In this document: positions 49,736 through 60,680 of the stretch, piece after piece
How positions within the stretch are numbered: the first letter of the stretch is position 1
How the letters are laid out: each line of letters opens with the position of its first letter
NCBI RefSeq assembly: GCF_020085105.1
Contig: NC_058056.1
Span: forward strand, 1 to 64,000
Source: Siniperca chuatsi
Lineage: Eukaryota > Chordata > Actinopteri > Centrarchiformes > Sinipercidae
Reading direction: 5' to 3'
Length of the DNA stretch: 64,000 nt
Made by a program: the position numbers and the translations under genes
The notes under the pieces: model-generated
What the model saw: the letters and a program-made list of their open reading frames with translations, nothing else
What the model was told of the DNA's origin: nothing
The model's database searches: none

Positions 49736-52700
49736 CAAGAACTGGCTAAACACTGTCAATTCATTGAGAATTTTCCATACATGCAAATTGTTCTCCAGGA
49801 GAGATACTGGGTTATCTTTTCAATCAACAATAATGACATCTCAGAGAACCTTCCTGTATTGCCTCCAGGAAGGATGCCGATCGCAGCTACGAGTCAAAAC
49901 TGGATCTGATCCAACACTCACAGCACAGGTGGCGCATTTCTGAAACCTTACTGGACTGTTGTCGCACCTGACTGGCTCATTGACTACAAACCCCGCCTTT
50001 TTGCATGAAATTGTAGCCGTGGCTGGATGGGAAAAGCCTAGGCTCTCTGGATGACCTACTTTTTGAGTCGATTTTTAGTTAGCCAGACGAGAACTACAAT
50101 TGTAAGTGTCGTTTAAACTGGGGTGAAATGATTCTCATTTTTGCCAAACAACTCAAAGACATGCTGAAAAGTCTTGATCTTTACGTATTACAACAACAAT
50201 TGGCCAAGCATTGTCAAACCCTAGTTATGAGAACAAGAACGGCATAAACATTGCTTCTTGTTCTTGGATTTTCTATTAATACACAGTGGAAAGTCTCCTG
50301 AAAGACCAACAAAAATTGCCGCAGCTGACTGTATTTCAAGTCATCCAGGCGGGATATTGGAGTTAAGTTTTCAACCAGCAATAATCACGTCTCAGATACA
50401 CTTCATAGACTATGAAATTGCCTCTGCGAAAGGATAATGAATACAACTACGAGTTAAAACTGGATCTGATACAACACTCACAGCACATGTGGTGCATTTC
50501 TGAAACCTTACTGGACTGATGTTGCACAATGATTGGCTCATTGACTACAAACCCCGCCTTTTTGCATGAAATTGTAGCCATGGCTGGATGGGGAAAACCT
50601 AAGCTCTCTGGATAACCTACTTTATGAGTCTACTTTAGTTAGCCAGGCCAGGATTACAATTGTTAGTGTCGTTGAAAATGGGCTTCCATGCTTTTCATTT
50701 TAGACAGGCAATTGAAAGCAAGCCCTAAAAGCTCGATCTTTACGTATTAGTACAAGAACTGGCTAAACACTGTCAATTCATTGAGAATTTTCCATACATG
50801 CAAATTGTTCTCCAGGAGAGATACTGGGTTATCTTTTCAATCAACAATAATGACATCTCAGAGAACCTTCCTGTATTGCCTCCAGGAAGGATGCCGATCG
50901 CAGCTACGAGTCAAAACTGGATCTGATCCAACACTCACAGCACAGGTGGCGCATTTCTGAAACCTTACTGGACTGTTGTCGCACCTGACTGGCTCATTGA
51001 CTACAAACCCCGCCTTTTGCATGAAATTGTAGCCGTGGCTGGATGGGAAAAGCCTAGGCTCTCTGGATGACCTACTTTTGAGTCGATTTTTAGTTAGCCA
51101 GACGAGAACTACAATTGTAAGTGTCGTTTAAACTGGGGTGAAATGATTCTCATTTTTGCCAAACAACTCAAAGACATGCTGAAAAGTCTTGATCTTTACG
51201 TATTACAACAACAATTGGCCAAGCATTGTCAAACCCTAGTTATGAGAACAAGAACGGCATAAACATTGCTTCTTGTTCTTGGATTTTCTATTAATACACA
51301 GTGGAAAGTCTCCTGAAAGACCAACAAAAATTGCCGCAGCTGACTGTATTTCAAGTCATCCAGGCGGGATATTGGGTTAAGTTTTCAACCAGCAATAATC
51401 ACGTCTCAGATACACTTCATAGACTATGAAATTGCCTCTGCGAAAGGATAATGAATACAACTACGAGTTAAAACTGGATCTGATACAACACTCACAGCAC
51501 ATGTGGTGCATTTCTGAAACCTTACTGGACTGATGTTGCACAATGATTGGCTCATTGACTACAAACCCCGCCTTTTTGCATGAAATTGTAGCCATGGCTG
51601 GATGGGGAAAACCTAAGCTCTCTGGATAACCTACTTTATGAGTCTACTTTAGTTAGCCAGGCCAGGATTACAATTGTTAGTGTCGTTGAAAATGGGCTTC
51701 CATGCTTTTCATTTTAGACAGGCAATTGAAAGCAAGCCTAAAAGCTCGATCTTTACGTATTAGTACAAGAACTGGCTAAACACTGTCAATTCATTGAGAA
51801 TTTTCCATACATGCAAATTGTTCTCCAGGAGAGATACTGGGTTATCTTTTCAATCAACAATAATGACATCTCAGAGAACCTTCCTGTATTGCCTCCAGGA
51901 AGGATGCCGATCGCAGCTACGAGTTAAAACTGGATCTGATCCAACACTCACAGCACAGGTGGCGCATTTCTGAAACCTTACTGGACTGTTGTCGCACCTG
52001 ACTGGCTCATTGACTACAAACCCCGCCTTTTGCATGAAATTGTAGCCGTGGCTGGATGGGAAAAGCCTAGGCTCTCTGGATGACCTACTTTTTGAGTCGA
52101 TTTTTAGTTAGCCAGACGAGAACTACAATTGTAAGTGTCGTTTAAACTGGGGTGAAATGATTCTCATTTTTGCCAAACAACTCAAAGACATGCTGAAAAG
52201 TCTTGATCTTTACATATTACAACAACAATTGGCCAAGCATTGTCAAACCCTAGTTATGAGAACAAGAACGGCATAAACATTGCTTCTTGTTCTTGGATTT
52301 TCTATTAATACACAGTGTAAAGTCTCCTGAAAGACCAACAAAAATTGCCACAGCTGACTGTATTTCAAGTCATCCAGGCGGGATATTGGGTTAAGTTTTC
52401 AACCAGCAATAATCACGTCTCAGATACACTTCATAGACTATGAAATTGCCTCTGCGAAAGGATAATGAATACAACTACGAGTTAAAACTGGATCTGATAC
52501 AACACTCACAGCACATGTGGTGCATTTCTGAAACCTTACTGGACTGATGTTGCACAATGATTGGCTCATTGACTACAAACCCCGCCTTTTTGCATGAAAT
52601 TGTAGCCATGGCTGGATGGGGAAAACCTAAGCTCTCTGGATAACCTACTTTATGAGTCTACTTTAGTTAGCCAGGCCAGGATTACAATTGTTAGTGTCGT

Positions 52701-53720
52701 TGAAAATGGGCTTCCATGCTTTTCATTTTAGACAGGCAATTGAAAGCAAGCCTAAAAGCTCGATCTTTACGTATTAGTACAAGAACTGGCTAAACACTGT
52801 CAATTCATTGAGAATTTTCCATATATGCAAATTATTCTCCAGGAGAGATACTGGGTTATCTTTTCAATCAACAATAATGACATCTCAGAGAACCTTCCTG
52901 TATTGCCTCCAGGAAGGATGCCGATCGCAGCTACGAGTTAAAACTGGATCTGATCCAACACTCACAGCACAGGTGGCGCATTTCTGAAACCTTACTGGAC
53001 TGTTGTCGCACCTGACTGGCTCATTGACTACAAACCCCGCCTTTTTGCATGAAATTGTAGCCGTGGCTGGATGGGAAAAGCCTAGGCTCTCTGGATGACC
53101 TACTTTTTGAGTCGATTTTTAGTTGGCCAGACGAGAACTACAATTGTAAGTGTCGTTTAAACTGGGGTGAAATGATTCTCATTTTTGCCAAACAACTCAA
53201 AGACATGCTGAAAAGTCTTGATCTTTACGTATTACAACAACAATTGGCCAAGCATTGTCAAACCCTAGTTATGAGAACAAGAACGGCATAAACATTGCTT
53301 CTTGTTCTTGGATTTTCTATTAATACACAGTGTAAAGTCTCCTGAAAGACCAACAAAAATTGCCGCAGCTGACTGTATTTCAAGTCATCCAGGCGGGATA
53401 TTGGGTTAAGTTTTCAACCAGCAATAATCACGTCTCAGATACACTTCATAGACTATGAAATTGCCTCTGCGAAAGGATAATGAATACAACTACGAGTTAA
53501 AACTGGATCTGAAACAACACTCACAGCACATGTGGTGCATTTCTGAAACCTTACTGGACTGATGTTGCACAATGATTGGCTCATTGACTACAAACCCCGC
53601 CTTTTTGCATGAAATTGTAGCCATGGCTGGATGGGGAAAACCTAAGCTCTCTGGATAACCTACTTTATGAGTCTACTTTAGTTAGCCAGGCCAGGATTAC
53701 AATTGTTAGTGTCGTTGAAA

Positions 53721-53957
53721 ATGGGCTTCCATGCTTTTCATTTTAGACAGGCAATTGAAAGCAAGCCTAAAAAGCTCGATCTTTACGTATTAGTACAAGA
53801 ACTGGCTAAACACTGTCAATTCATTGAGAATTTTCCATACATGCAAATTGTTCTCCAGGAGAGATACTGGGTTATCTTTTCAATCAACAATAATGACATC
53901 TCAGAGAACCTTCCTGTATTGCCTCCAGGAAGGATGCCGATCGCAGCTACGAGTTAA
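53721..53957 (+). CDS. B-monomer ORF, 78 codons, representative of ~35 copies
   Basis: This short ORF recurs in most B monomers on whichever strand the array reads. Counted from the first ATG (gttgaaaATGggc) it has 78 codons; six further codons upstream begin at TTG and are unlikely to be used. It contains LDLYVLVQELAKHCQFIENF, MQIVLQERYWVIFSINNND and ENLPVLPPGRMPIAATS, then taa. The frame before LDLYV depends on an A-run of 4, 5 or 6. With 6 A (copies at 9431 and 11463) it becomes MLFILDRQLKASLKKLDLYV, which aligns with the A monomer. Copies with caa for taa add QNWI. It shows no signal peptide, no transmembrane segment and no family I recognise. Codon-like divergence from A suggests coding ancestry. 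Present translation is unproven, and 1,016 is not a multiple of 3, so no read-through protein is possible. Confidence 0.3.
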   Translation: MGFHAFHFRQAIESKPKKLDLYVLVQELAKHCQFIENFPYMQIVLQERYWVIFSINNNDISENLPVLPPGRMPIAATS

Positions 53958-54510
53958 AACTGGATCTGATCCAACACTCACAGCACAGGTGGCGCATTTC
54001 TGAAACCTTACTGGACTGTTGTCGCACCTGACTGGCTCATTGACTACAAACCCCGCCTTTTTGCATGAAATTGTAGCCGTGGCTGGATGGGAAAAGCCTA
54101 GGCTCTCTGGATGACCTACTTTTTGAGTCGATTTTTAGTTAGCCAGACGAGAACTACAATTGTAAGTGTCGTTTAAACTGGGGTGAAATGATTCTCATTT
54201 TTGCCAAACAACTCAAAGACATGCTGAAAAGTCTTGATCTTTACATATTACAACAACAATTGGCCAAGCATTGTCAAACCCTAGTTATGAGAACAAGAAC
54301 GGCATAAACATTGCTTCTTGTTCTTGGATTTTCTATTAATACACAGTGTAAAGTCTCCTGAAAGACCAACAAAAATTGCCACAGCTGACTGTATTTCAAG
54401 TCATCCAGGCGGGATATTGGGTTAAGTTTTCAACCAGCAATAATCACGTCTCAGATACACTTCATAGACTATGAAATTGCCTCTGCGAAAGGATAATGAA
54501 TACAACTACG
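53952..54510 (+). repeat. Monomer A, about 559 bp
   Basis: A is marked by ccaacactcacagcacagg, ctgttgtcgcacctgac and tggatgggaaaagcctaggc. It has about 100 bp that B lacks (roughly 54284-54385, from the gagaacaagaac region through the tattaatacacag and gaaagaccaac stretch). The LINE insertion site gggttaagttttca lies in it at 54419-54432. It has a strong splice-donor-like gtaagt at 54162-54167, where B has gttagt. Confidence 0.88.
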
Positions 54511-54967
54511 AGTTAAAACTGGATCTGATACAACACTCACAGCACATGTGGTGCATTTCTGAAACCTTACTGGACTGATGTTGCACAATGATTGGCTCAT
54601 TGACTACAAACCCCGCCTTTTTGCATGAAATTGTAGCCATGGCTGGATGGGGAAAACCTAAGCTCTCTGGATAACCTACTTTATGAGTCTACTTTAGTTA
54701 GCCAGGCCAGGATTACAATTGTTAGTGTCGTTGAAAATGGGCTTCCATGCTTTTCATTTTAGACAGGCAATTGAAAGCAAGCCTAAAAAGCTCGATCTTT
54801 ACGTATTAGTACAAGAACTGGCTAAACACTGTCAATTCATTGAGAATTTTCCATATATGCAAATTATTCTCCAGGAGAGATACTGGGTTATCTTTTCAAT
54901 CAACAATAATGACATCTCAGAGAACCTTCCTGTATTGCCTCCAGGAAGGATGCCGATCGCAGCTACG
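54511..54967 (+). repeat. Monomer B, about 457 bp
   Basis: B is marked by atacaacactcacagcacatg, gatgttgcacaatgattgg and tggatggggaaaacctaagc, and it holds the recurring 78-codon ORF. A 13-bp stretch, gactcataaagta, is present in most copies and absent in a subset (giving 1,003-bp units). It is bordered by the short direct repeat agta, which fits slippage. Confidence 0.88.
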
Positions 54968-57466
54968 AGTTAAAACTGGATCTGATCCAACACTCACAGC
55001 ACAGGTGGCGCATTTCTGAAACCTTACTGGACTGTTGTCGCACCTGACTGGCTCATTGACTACAAACCCCGCCTTTTTGCATGAAATTGTAGCCGTGGCT
55101 GGATGGGAAAAGCCTAGGCTCTCTGGATGACCTACTTTTTGAGTCGATTTTTAGTTGGCCAGACGAGAACTACAATTGTAAGTGTCGTTTAAACTGGGGT
55201 GAAATGATTCTCATTTTTGCCAAACAACTCAAAGACATGCTGAAAAGTCTTGATCTTTACGTATTACAACAACAATTGGCCAAGCATTGTCAAACCCTAG
55301 TTATGAGAACAAGAATGGCATAAACATTGCTTCTTGTTCTTGGATTTTCTATTAATACACAGTGTAAAGTCTCCTGAAAGACCAACAAAAATTGCCACAG
55401 CTGACTGTATTTCAAGTCATCCAGGCGGGATATTGGGTTAAGTTTTCAACCAGCAATAATCACGTCTCAGATACACTTCATAGACTATGAAATTGCCTCT
55501 GCGAAAGGATAATGAATACAACTACGAGTTAAAACTGGATCTGATACAACACTCACAGCACATGTGGTGCATTTCTGAAACCTTACTGGACTGATGTTGC
55601 ACAATGATTGGCTCATTGACTACAAACCCCGCCTTTTTGCATGAAATTGTAGCCATGGCTGGATGGGGAAAACCTAAGCTCTCTGGATAACCTACTTTAT
55701 GAGTCTACTTTAGTTAGCCAGGCCAGGATTACAATTGTTAGTGTCGTTGAAAATGGGCTTCCATGCTTTTCATTTTAGACAGGCAATTGAAAGCAAGCCT
55801 AAAAAGCTCGATCTTTACGTATTAGTACAAGAACTGGCTAAACACTGTGAATTCATTGAGAATTTTCCATATATGCAAATTGTTCTCCAGGAGAGATACT
55901 GGGTTATCTTTTCAATCAACAATAATGACATCTCAGAGAACCTTCCTGTATTGCCTCCAGGAAGGATGCCGATCGCAGCTACGAGTTAAAACTGGATCTG
56001 ATCCAACACTCACAGCACAGGTGGCGCATTTCTGAAACCTTACTGGACTGTTGTCGCACCTGACTGGCTCATTGACTACAAACCCCGCCTTTTTGCATGA
56101 AATTGTAGCCGTGGCTGGATGGGAAAAGCCTAGGCTCTCTGGATGACCTACTTTTTGAGTCGATTTTTAGTTAGCCAGACGAGAACTACAATTGTAAGTG
56201 TCGTTTAAACTGGGGTGAAATGATTCTCATTTTTGCCAAACAACTCAAAGACATGCTGAAAAGTCTTGATCTTTACGTATTACAACAACAATTGGCCAAG
56301 CATTGTCAAACCCTAGTTGTGAGAACAAGAACGGCATAAACATTGCTTCTTGTTCTTGTATTTTCTATTAATACACAGTGTAAAGTCTCCTGAAAGACCA
56401 ACAAAAATTGCCACAGCTGACTGTATTTCAAGTCATCCAGGCGGGATATTGGGTTAAGTTTTCAACCAGCAATAATCACGTCTCAGATACACTTCATAGA
56501 CTATGAAATTGCCTCTGCGAAAGGATAATGAATACAACTACGAGTTAAAACTGGATCTGATACAACACTCACAGCACATGTGGTGCATTTCTGAAACCTT
56601 ACTGGACTGATGTTGCACAATGATTGGCTCATTGACTACAAACCCCGCCTTTTTGCATGAAATTGTAGCCATGGCTGGATGGGGAAAACCTAAGCTCTCT
56701 GGATAACCTACTTTATGAGTCTACTTTAGTTAGCCAGGCCAGGATTACAATTGTTAGTGTCGTTGAAAATGGGCTTCCATGCTTTTCATTTTAGACAGGC
56801 AATTGAAAGCAAGCCTAAAAAGCTCGATCTTTACGTATTAGTACAAGAACAGGCTAAACACTGTCAATTCATTGAGAATTTTCCATACATGCAAATTGTT
56901 CTCCAGGAGAGATACTGGGTTATCTTTTCAATCAACAATAATGACATCTCAGAGAACCTTCCTGTATTGCCTCCAGGAAGGATGCCGATCGCAGCTACGA
57001 AGTTAAAACTGGATCTGATCCAACACTCACAGCACAGGTGGCGCATTTCTGAAACCTTACTGGACTGTTGTCGCACCTGACTGGCTCATTGACTACAAAC
57101 CCCGCTTTTTGCATGAAATTGTAGCCGTGGCTGGATGGGAAAAGCCTAGGCTCTCTGGATGACCTACTTTTTGAGTCGATTTTTAGTTGGCCAGACGAGA
57201 ACTACAATTGTAAGTGTCGTTTAAACTGGGGTGAAATGATTCTCATTTTTGCCAAACAACTCAAAGACATGCTGAAAAGTCTTGATCTTTACGTATTACA
57301 ACAACAATTGGCCAAGCATTGTCAAACCCTAGTTATGAGAACAAGAACGGCATAAACATTGCTTCTTGTTCTTGGATTTTCTATTAATACACAGTGTAAA
57401 GTCTCCTGAAAGACCAACAAAAATTGCCACAGCTGACTGTATTTCAAGTCATCCAGGCGGGATATT

Positions 57467-57480
57467 GGGTTAAGTTTTCA
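57467..57480. repeat. Target site duplication, left of LINE B
   Basis: gggttaagttttca precedes the tail and recurs at 60667-60680. It is the exact reverse complement of the 14-bp duplication at LINE A, at the same place in the unit. Confidence 0.9.
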
Positions 57481-57510
57481 TCCATCCATCCATCCATCCA
57501 TCCATCCATC
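57479..57510 (-). repeat. GATG tail of LINE B, 8 copies
   Basis: Eight CATC units on the plus strand (GATG in the element's sense), the same number as LINE A. The first two bases are shared with the target duplication. Confidence 0.92.
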
Positions 57511-57789
57511 TTCTTCCGCTTATCCGGGCCGGGTCGCTGGGGCAGCAGTCTAAGCAGGGACTCCCAGACTTCCTTCGCCCCAGACACTTCCTCCAGCTCC
57601 TCCGGGGATCCCGAGGCGTTCCCAGGCCAGCCGAGAGACATAGTCCCTCCAGCGTGTCCTGGGTCTTCCCGGGGCCGCCCCCGGTGGGACATGCCCAGAA
57701 CACCTCCCGAGGGAGGCGTCCAGGAGGCATCCGGATCAGATGCCCTAGCCACCTCAGCTGGCTCCTCTCGACGTGGAGGAGCAGCGGCT

Positions 57790-58960
57790 CTACTCCGAGC
57801 CCCGTGTGACTGAGCTCCTCACCCTATCTCTAAGGGAGCGCCCAGCCACTCGGCGGAGGAAGCCCATTTCGGCCGCTTGTATCCGCGATCTTGTCCTTTC
57901 GGTCACTACCCAAAGCTCATGACCATAGGTGAGGGCAGGAGCGTAGATTGACCGGTAAATCGAGAGCTTTGTCTTTCGACTCAGCTCCTTCTTTACCACA
58001 ACGGTCCGATACAGCGCCCGCATCACTGCAGACGCTGCACCGATCCGCCTGTCAATCTCACGCTCCATCCGTCCCTCACTCGTGAACAAGACCCCAAGAT
58101 ACTTAAACTCCTCCACTTGGGGCAAGGACTCCCACCCACGCGAAGAGAGCAAACCACCTTTTTCCGGTCAAGAACCATGGCCTCAGATTTGGAAGAGCTG
58201 ATTCTCATCCCAGCTGCTTCACACTCGGCTGCAAACCGTCCCAGTGCATGCTGCAGGTCCTGGTTTGAAGAAGCCATCAGAACGACATCATCTGCAAACA
58301 GCAGAGATGAGATCCTGTGGTTCCCAAAACGGACACCCTCCGCCCCTGACTGCGCTAGAAATTCTGTCCATATAAATTATGAACAGAACCGGTGACAAAG
58401 GGCAGCCCTGGCGGAGTCCAACATGTACCGGGAACAGGTCTGACTTACTGCCGGCAATGCGAACACAGCTCCTGCTCCGGTTATACAGGGACCGGACAGC
58501 CCTTAGCAAAGGGCCCCGGACCCCATACTCCCAGAGCACTCCCCACAAAGCGCCCGGGGCACACGGTCGAATGCCTTCTCCAGATCCACAAAGCACATGT
58601 GGACTGGTTGGGCAAACTCCCATGAACCCTCGAGCACCCGATGGAGAGTATAGAGCTGGTCCAGTGTTCCACGACCGGGACGAAAACCACTCTGCTCCTC
58701 CTGAATCCGAGGTTCGACTATCGGACGAATTCTCCTCTCCAGTACCCTGGAATAGACCTTACCGGGAGGCTGAGAAGTGTGATCCCTCTGTGATTGGAAC
58801 ACACCCTCCGGTCCCCTTCTTATACAGAGGGACCACCACCCCGGTCTGCCAGTCCAGAGGCACTGTCCCAGATCGCCACGCGATGTTGCAGAGACGTGTC
58901 AGCCAAGACAGTCCCACAACATCCAGAGACTTAAGATACTCAGGACGGATCTCATCCACC
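57790..58960 (-). pseudogene. LINE B reverse transcriptase domain, frameshifted
   Basis: From high to low coordinates: DEIRPEYLKSLDVVGLSWLT near 58885-58959, GKVYSRVLERRIRPIVEPR near 58710-58770, SGFRPGRGTLDQLYTLHRVL near 58630-58690 and CFVDLEKAFDRVPRA near 58550-58595. GLRQGCPLSPVLFIIYMDRI lies near 58360-58420 and the catalytic FADD at 58288-58299. FKYLGVLFTSEGRMEREIDR is near 58050-58115 and YRSIYAPALTYGHELWVVT near 57895-57955. Frame changes separate several blocks. It has longer open stretches than LINE A in the middle of the RT. Confidence 0.87.
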
Positions 58961-59639
58961 CCGAAGCCTTGCCACCAAGGAGCTTGCCAACAACCTCAGT
59001 GACTTCGGCCAGGGTGATGGATGAGTCCGCCTCCGGTCCCCAGCCTCCGCTTCCTCTTCGGAAGACGTGACAGCGGGATTGAGGAGATCCTCAAAGTATT
59101 CCTTCCACCGTCCGACAACATCCCCAGTCGAGGTCAACAGCTCTCCACCCGCACCGCACAAGGTGTTGGTGAAGCACTGCTTCCCCCTCCTGAGCCGTCA
59201 GACGGTTTGCCAGAATTTCTTTGAGGCCGACCGATAGTCCTCCTCCATGGCCTCCGAACCTCTCCCAGTCCTGAGTTTTTGCCTCTGTGACGCGCACGGG
59301 CTGCAGCACGCTTAGCCTGCCGGTACCTGTCAGCTGCCTCGGGAGTCCCACGAGCCAACAAGGCCCGATAGGACTCCTTCTTCAGCCTGACGGCATCCCT
59401 TACTTCGGCGCCCACCACCGTGTTCGGGGATTGCCGCGCGACAGGCACCAGAAACCTTGCGACCACAGCTACGAGCCGCCGATCGACAATGGAGGTGGAA
59501 AACATGGTCCACTCGGACTCAATGTCCCCAACCTCCCGGGATCTGGGAGAAGCTCTCCCGGAGGTGTGAGTTGTAGACCCTGCTGACAGAGGGCTCCGCC
59601 AGACGTTCCCAGCAGACCCTCACGATACGCTTGGGCCTG

Positions 59640-60368
59640 CCAAGTCTGTCCGGCTTCCTCCCCGCCAGCGGATCCAACTCACCACCAGGTGGTGATCGGT
59701 TGACAGCTCCGCCCCTCTCTTCACCCGAGTGTCCAAGACACGCGGCGGAGGTCAGATGATACGACAACAAAGTCGATCATCGACCTCCGCCTAGGGTGTC
59801 CTGGTGCCACGTGCACTGATGGACACCCTTGTGCTTGAACATGGTGTTAGTTATGGACAAACTGTAACTAGCACAGAAGTCCAACAACTGAACACCGCCG
59901 GGTTCAGATCAGGGGCCGTTCCTTCCGATTACCCCTCTCCAGGTGTCACTGTCGTTGCCCACGTGGGCGTTGAAGTCCCCAGTAGAACAACGGAGTCCCC
60001 GGGTGGTGCACTGTCTAGTACCCCTCCCAGGGACTCCAAGAAGGCCTGGTACTCTGCACTGCTGTTCGGCCCGTAGGCCGCCACAACAGTGAGAGACCTG
60101 TCCCCACCCGGAGGCAGAGGGACGCGACCCTCTCGCTCACTGGGGTAAACTCCAACACGTGACGGCTGAGCTGTGGGGCTATGAGCAGGCCCACACCAGC
60201 CCGCCGCCTCTCCCCGCCCGGCAACGCCAGAGAAATGGAGCGTCCAGCCCTCTCGAGGAGACGGGTTCCAGAGCCCAGGCTGTGCGTGGAGGCGAGGCCG
60301 ACTATATCTAGCCGGTAACGCTCAACCTCCCGCACAAGCTCAGGCTCCTTCCCCCAGCGAAGTGACAT
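59640..60368 (-). pseudogene. LINE B endonuclease domain, frameshifted
   Basis: The N-terminal 117-codon piece (60015-60368) starts MSLRWGKEPELVREVERYR and includes LLIAPQLSRHVLEFTPVSER. The catalytic [10 protein letters not shown] motif is at about 59952-59981, and the STDHHLVV region near 59690-59705. Order and spacing match the AP-type endonuclease of RTE elements. The pieces lie in different frames. Confidence 0.82.
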
Positions 60369-60666
60369 TCCATGTCCCTAGAGCCAGTTTCTGTGTCCGG
60401 AGATCTGGTCGCCGGCCCCTGCCTTCGACTGCCGCCCAGATCTCTCTGCACCGGCCCTCACGGATCCTCCTGCGGGTGGTGGGTCCACGGGAGGACGGCC
60501 CCACGCCGCTCCTTCGGGCTGTGCCCGGCCGGGCCCCGTGGGGAAAGGCCCGGCCACCAGGCGCTCGCCGTCGGGCACCCACCCCAGGCCTGGCTCCAGG
60601 GTGGGGCCCCGGTAGCGCCAATCCGGGCGACGTAACTGGCCTTGATTTTAAGTAATCCATAAGGGG

Positions 60667-60680
60667 GGGTTAAGTTTTCA
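60667..60680. repeat. Target site duplication, right of LINE B
   Basis: gggttaagttttca sits at the 5' end of the element and leads into accagcaataatcac, the normal continuation of monomer A. Confidence 0.9.

Larger units (their letters stand above)
53952..54967 (+). repeat. Representative complete 1,016-bp dimer unit
   Basis: One full period, measured from agttaaaactggatctgatcc at 53952 to the next copy at 54968. It is made of monomer A (53952-54510) and monomer B (54511-54967). Both begin with agttaaaactggatctgat. Both contain cttactggactg, gattggctcattgactac or its equivalent, gtagcc-tggctggatggg, and the DLYVL-coding stretch. Monomers of one type are nearly identical between units, while A and B differ widely, which is the signature of a higher-order repeat. 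Confidence 0.92.
49736..57466 (+). repeat. Tandem array block R2, sense orientation
   Basis: Clean sense units with phase markers near 49875, 50890, 51905, 52915, 53935, 54950, 55966 and 56983. The block starts without its first B-monomer half, at ttagtacaagaactggc. In order, the units before LINE B carry attattctcc (residues QIILQ, 52830), the common form (53848), QIILQ (54863), gaattc (55848) and acaggc (56848). That order mirrors the units to the right of LINE A. Confidence 0.95.
57444..57752 (-). pseudogene. LINE B C-terminal basic region reading into the array
   Basis: An open stretch includes EVFWACPTG-type sequence, TMSLGWPGNASGSPEELEE in one frame and LLRLLPQRPGPDKRKKMDG. In this copy the usual stop after the RPGP end is not in frame, so the ORF passes through the tail repeats and into the array, ending with QYPAWMT. 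That chimeric end is a by-product of insertion. The shift in this copy is near 57530-57545 (gccgggtcgctgg). Confidence 0.65.
57481..60666 (-). mobile_element. LINE B, RTE-clade (Rex3-like) element, near full length
   Basis: Antisense copy of the same element as LINE A, about 3.19 kb. It has the same 5' start (reading inward from 60666: ccccccttatggattac), the same 8-copy tail and the same target duplication. Relative to the array it has the same orientation as LINE A. It differs from LINE A mostly by one-base length changes and some substitutions: for example, the RT stretch before SLYN reads on into RSRSCVRIAGSKSDLFPVHV here but is shifted in LINE A. Its frame is also broken in several places, often at different spots from LINE A. 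No intact ORF is present. Confidence 0.9.

Noticed and set aside
53990-54060. BRCT-like reading of monomer A (WTVVAPDWLIDYKPRL)
   Set aside because: The tryptophan pattern is suggestive, but the frame is short, it breaks in monomer B by a one-base difference, and no other domain residues follow.
53952-54967. rDNA, 5S, snRNA or tRNA gene array
   Set aside because: No rRNA, tRNA or snRNA sequence signature and no Pol III box pair were recognised in the unit.
53952-54967. Classical centromere satellite with a CENP-B box
   Set aside because: No match to the TTCG....A..CGGG core was seen in the unit. A centromeric location is possible but unsupported.
57481-60666. L1 or L2 clade assignment for the LINEs
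   Set aside because: There is no poly-A tail and no separate first ORF. A length near 3.2 kb, the GATG tail and a single endonuclease-RT frame fit RTE better.
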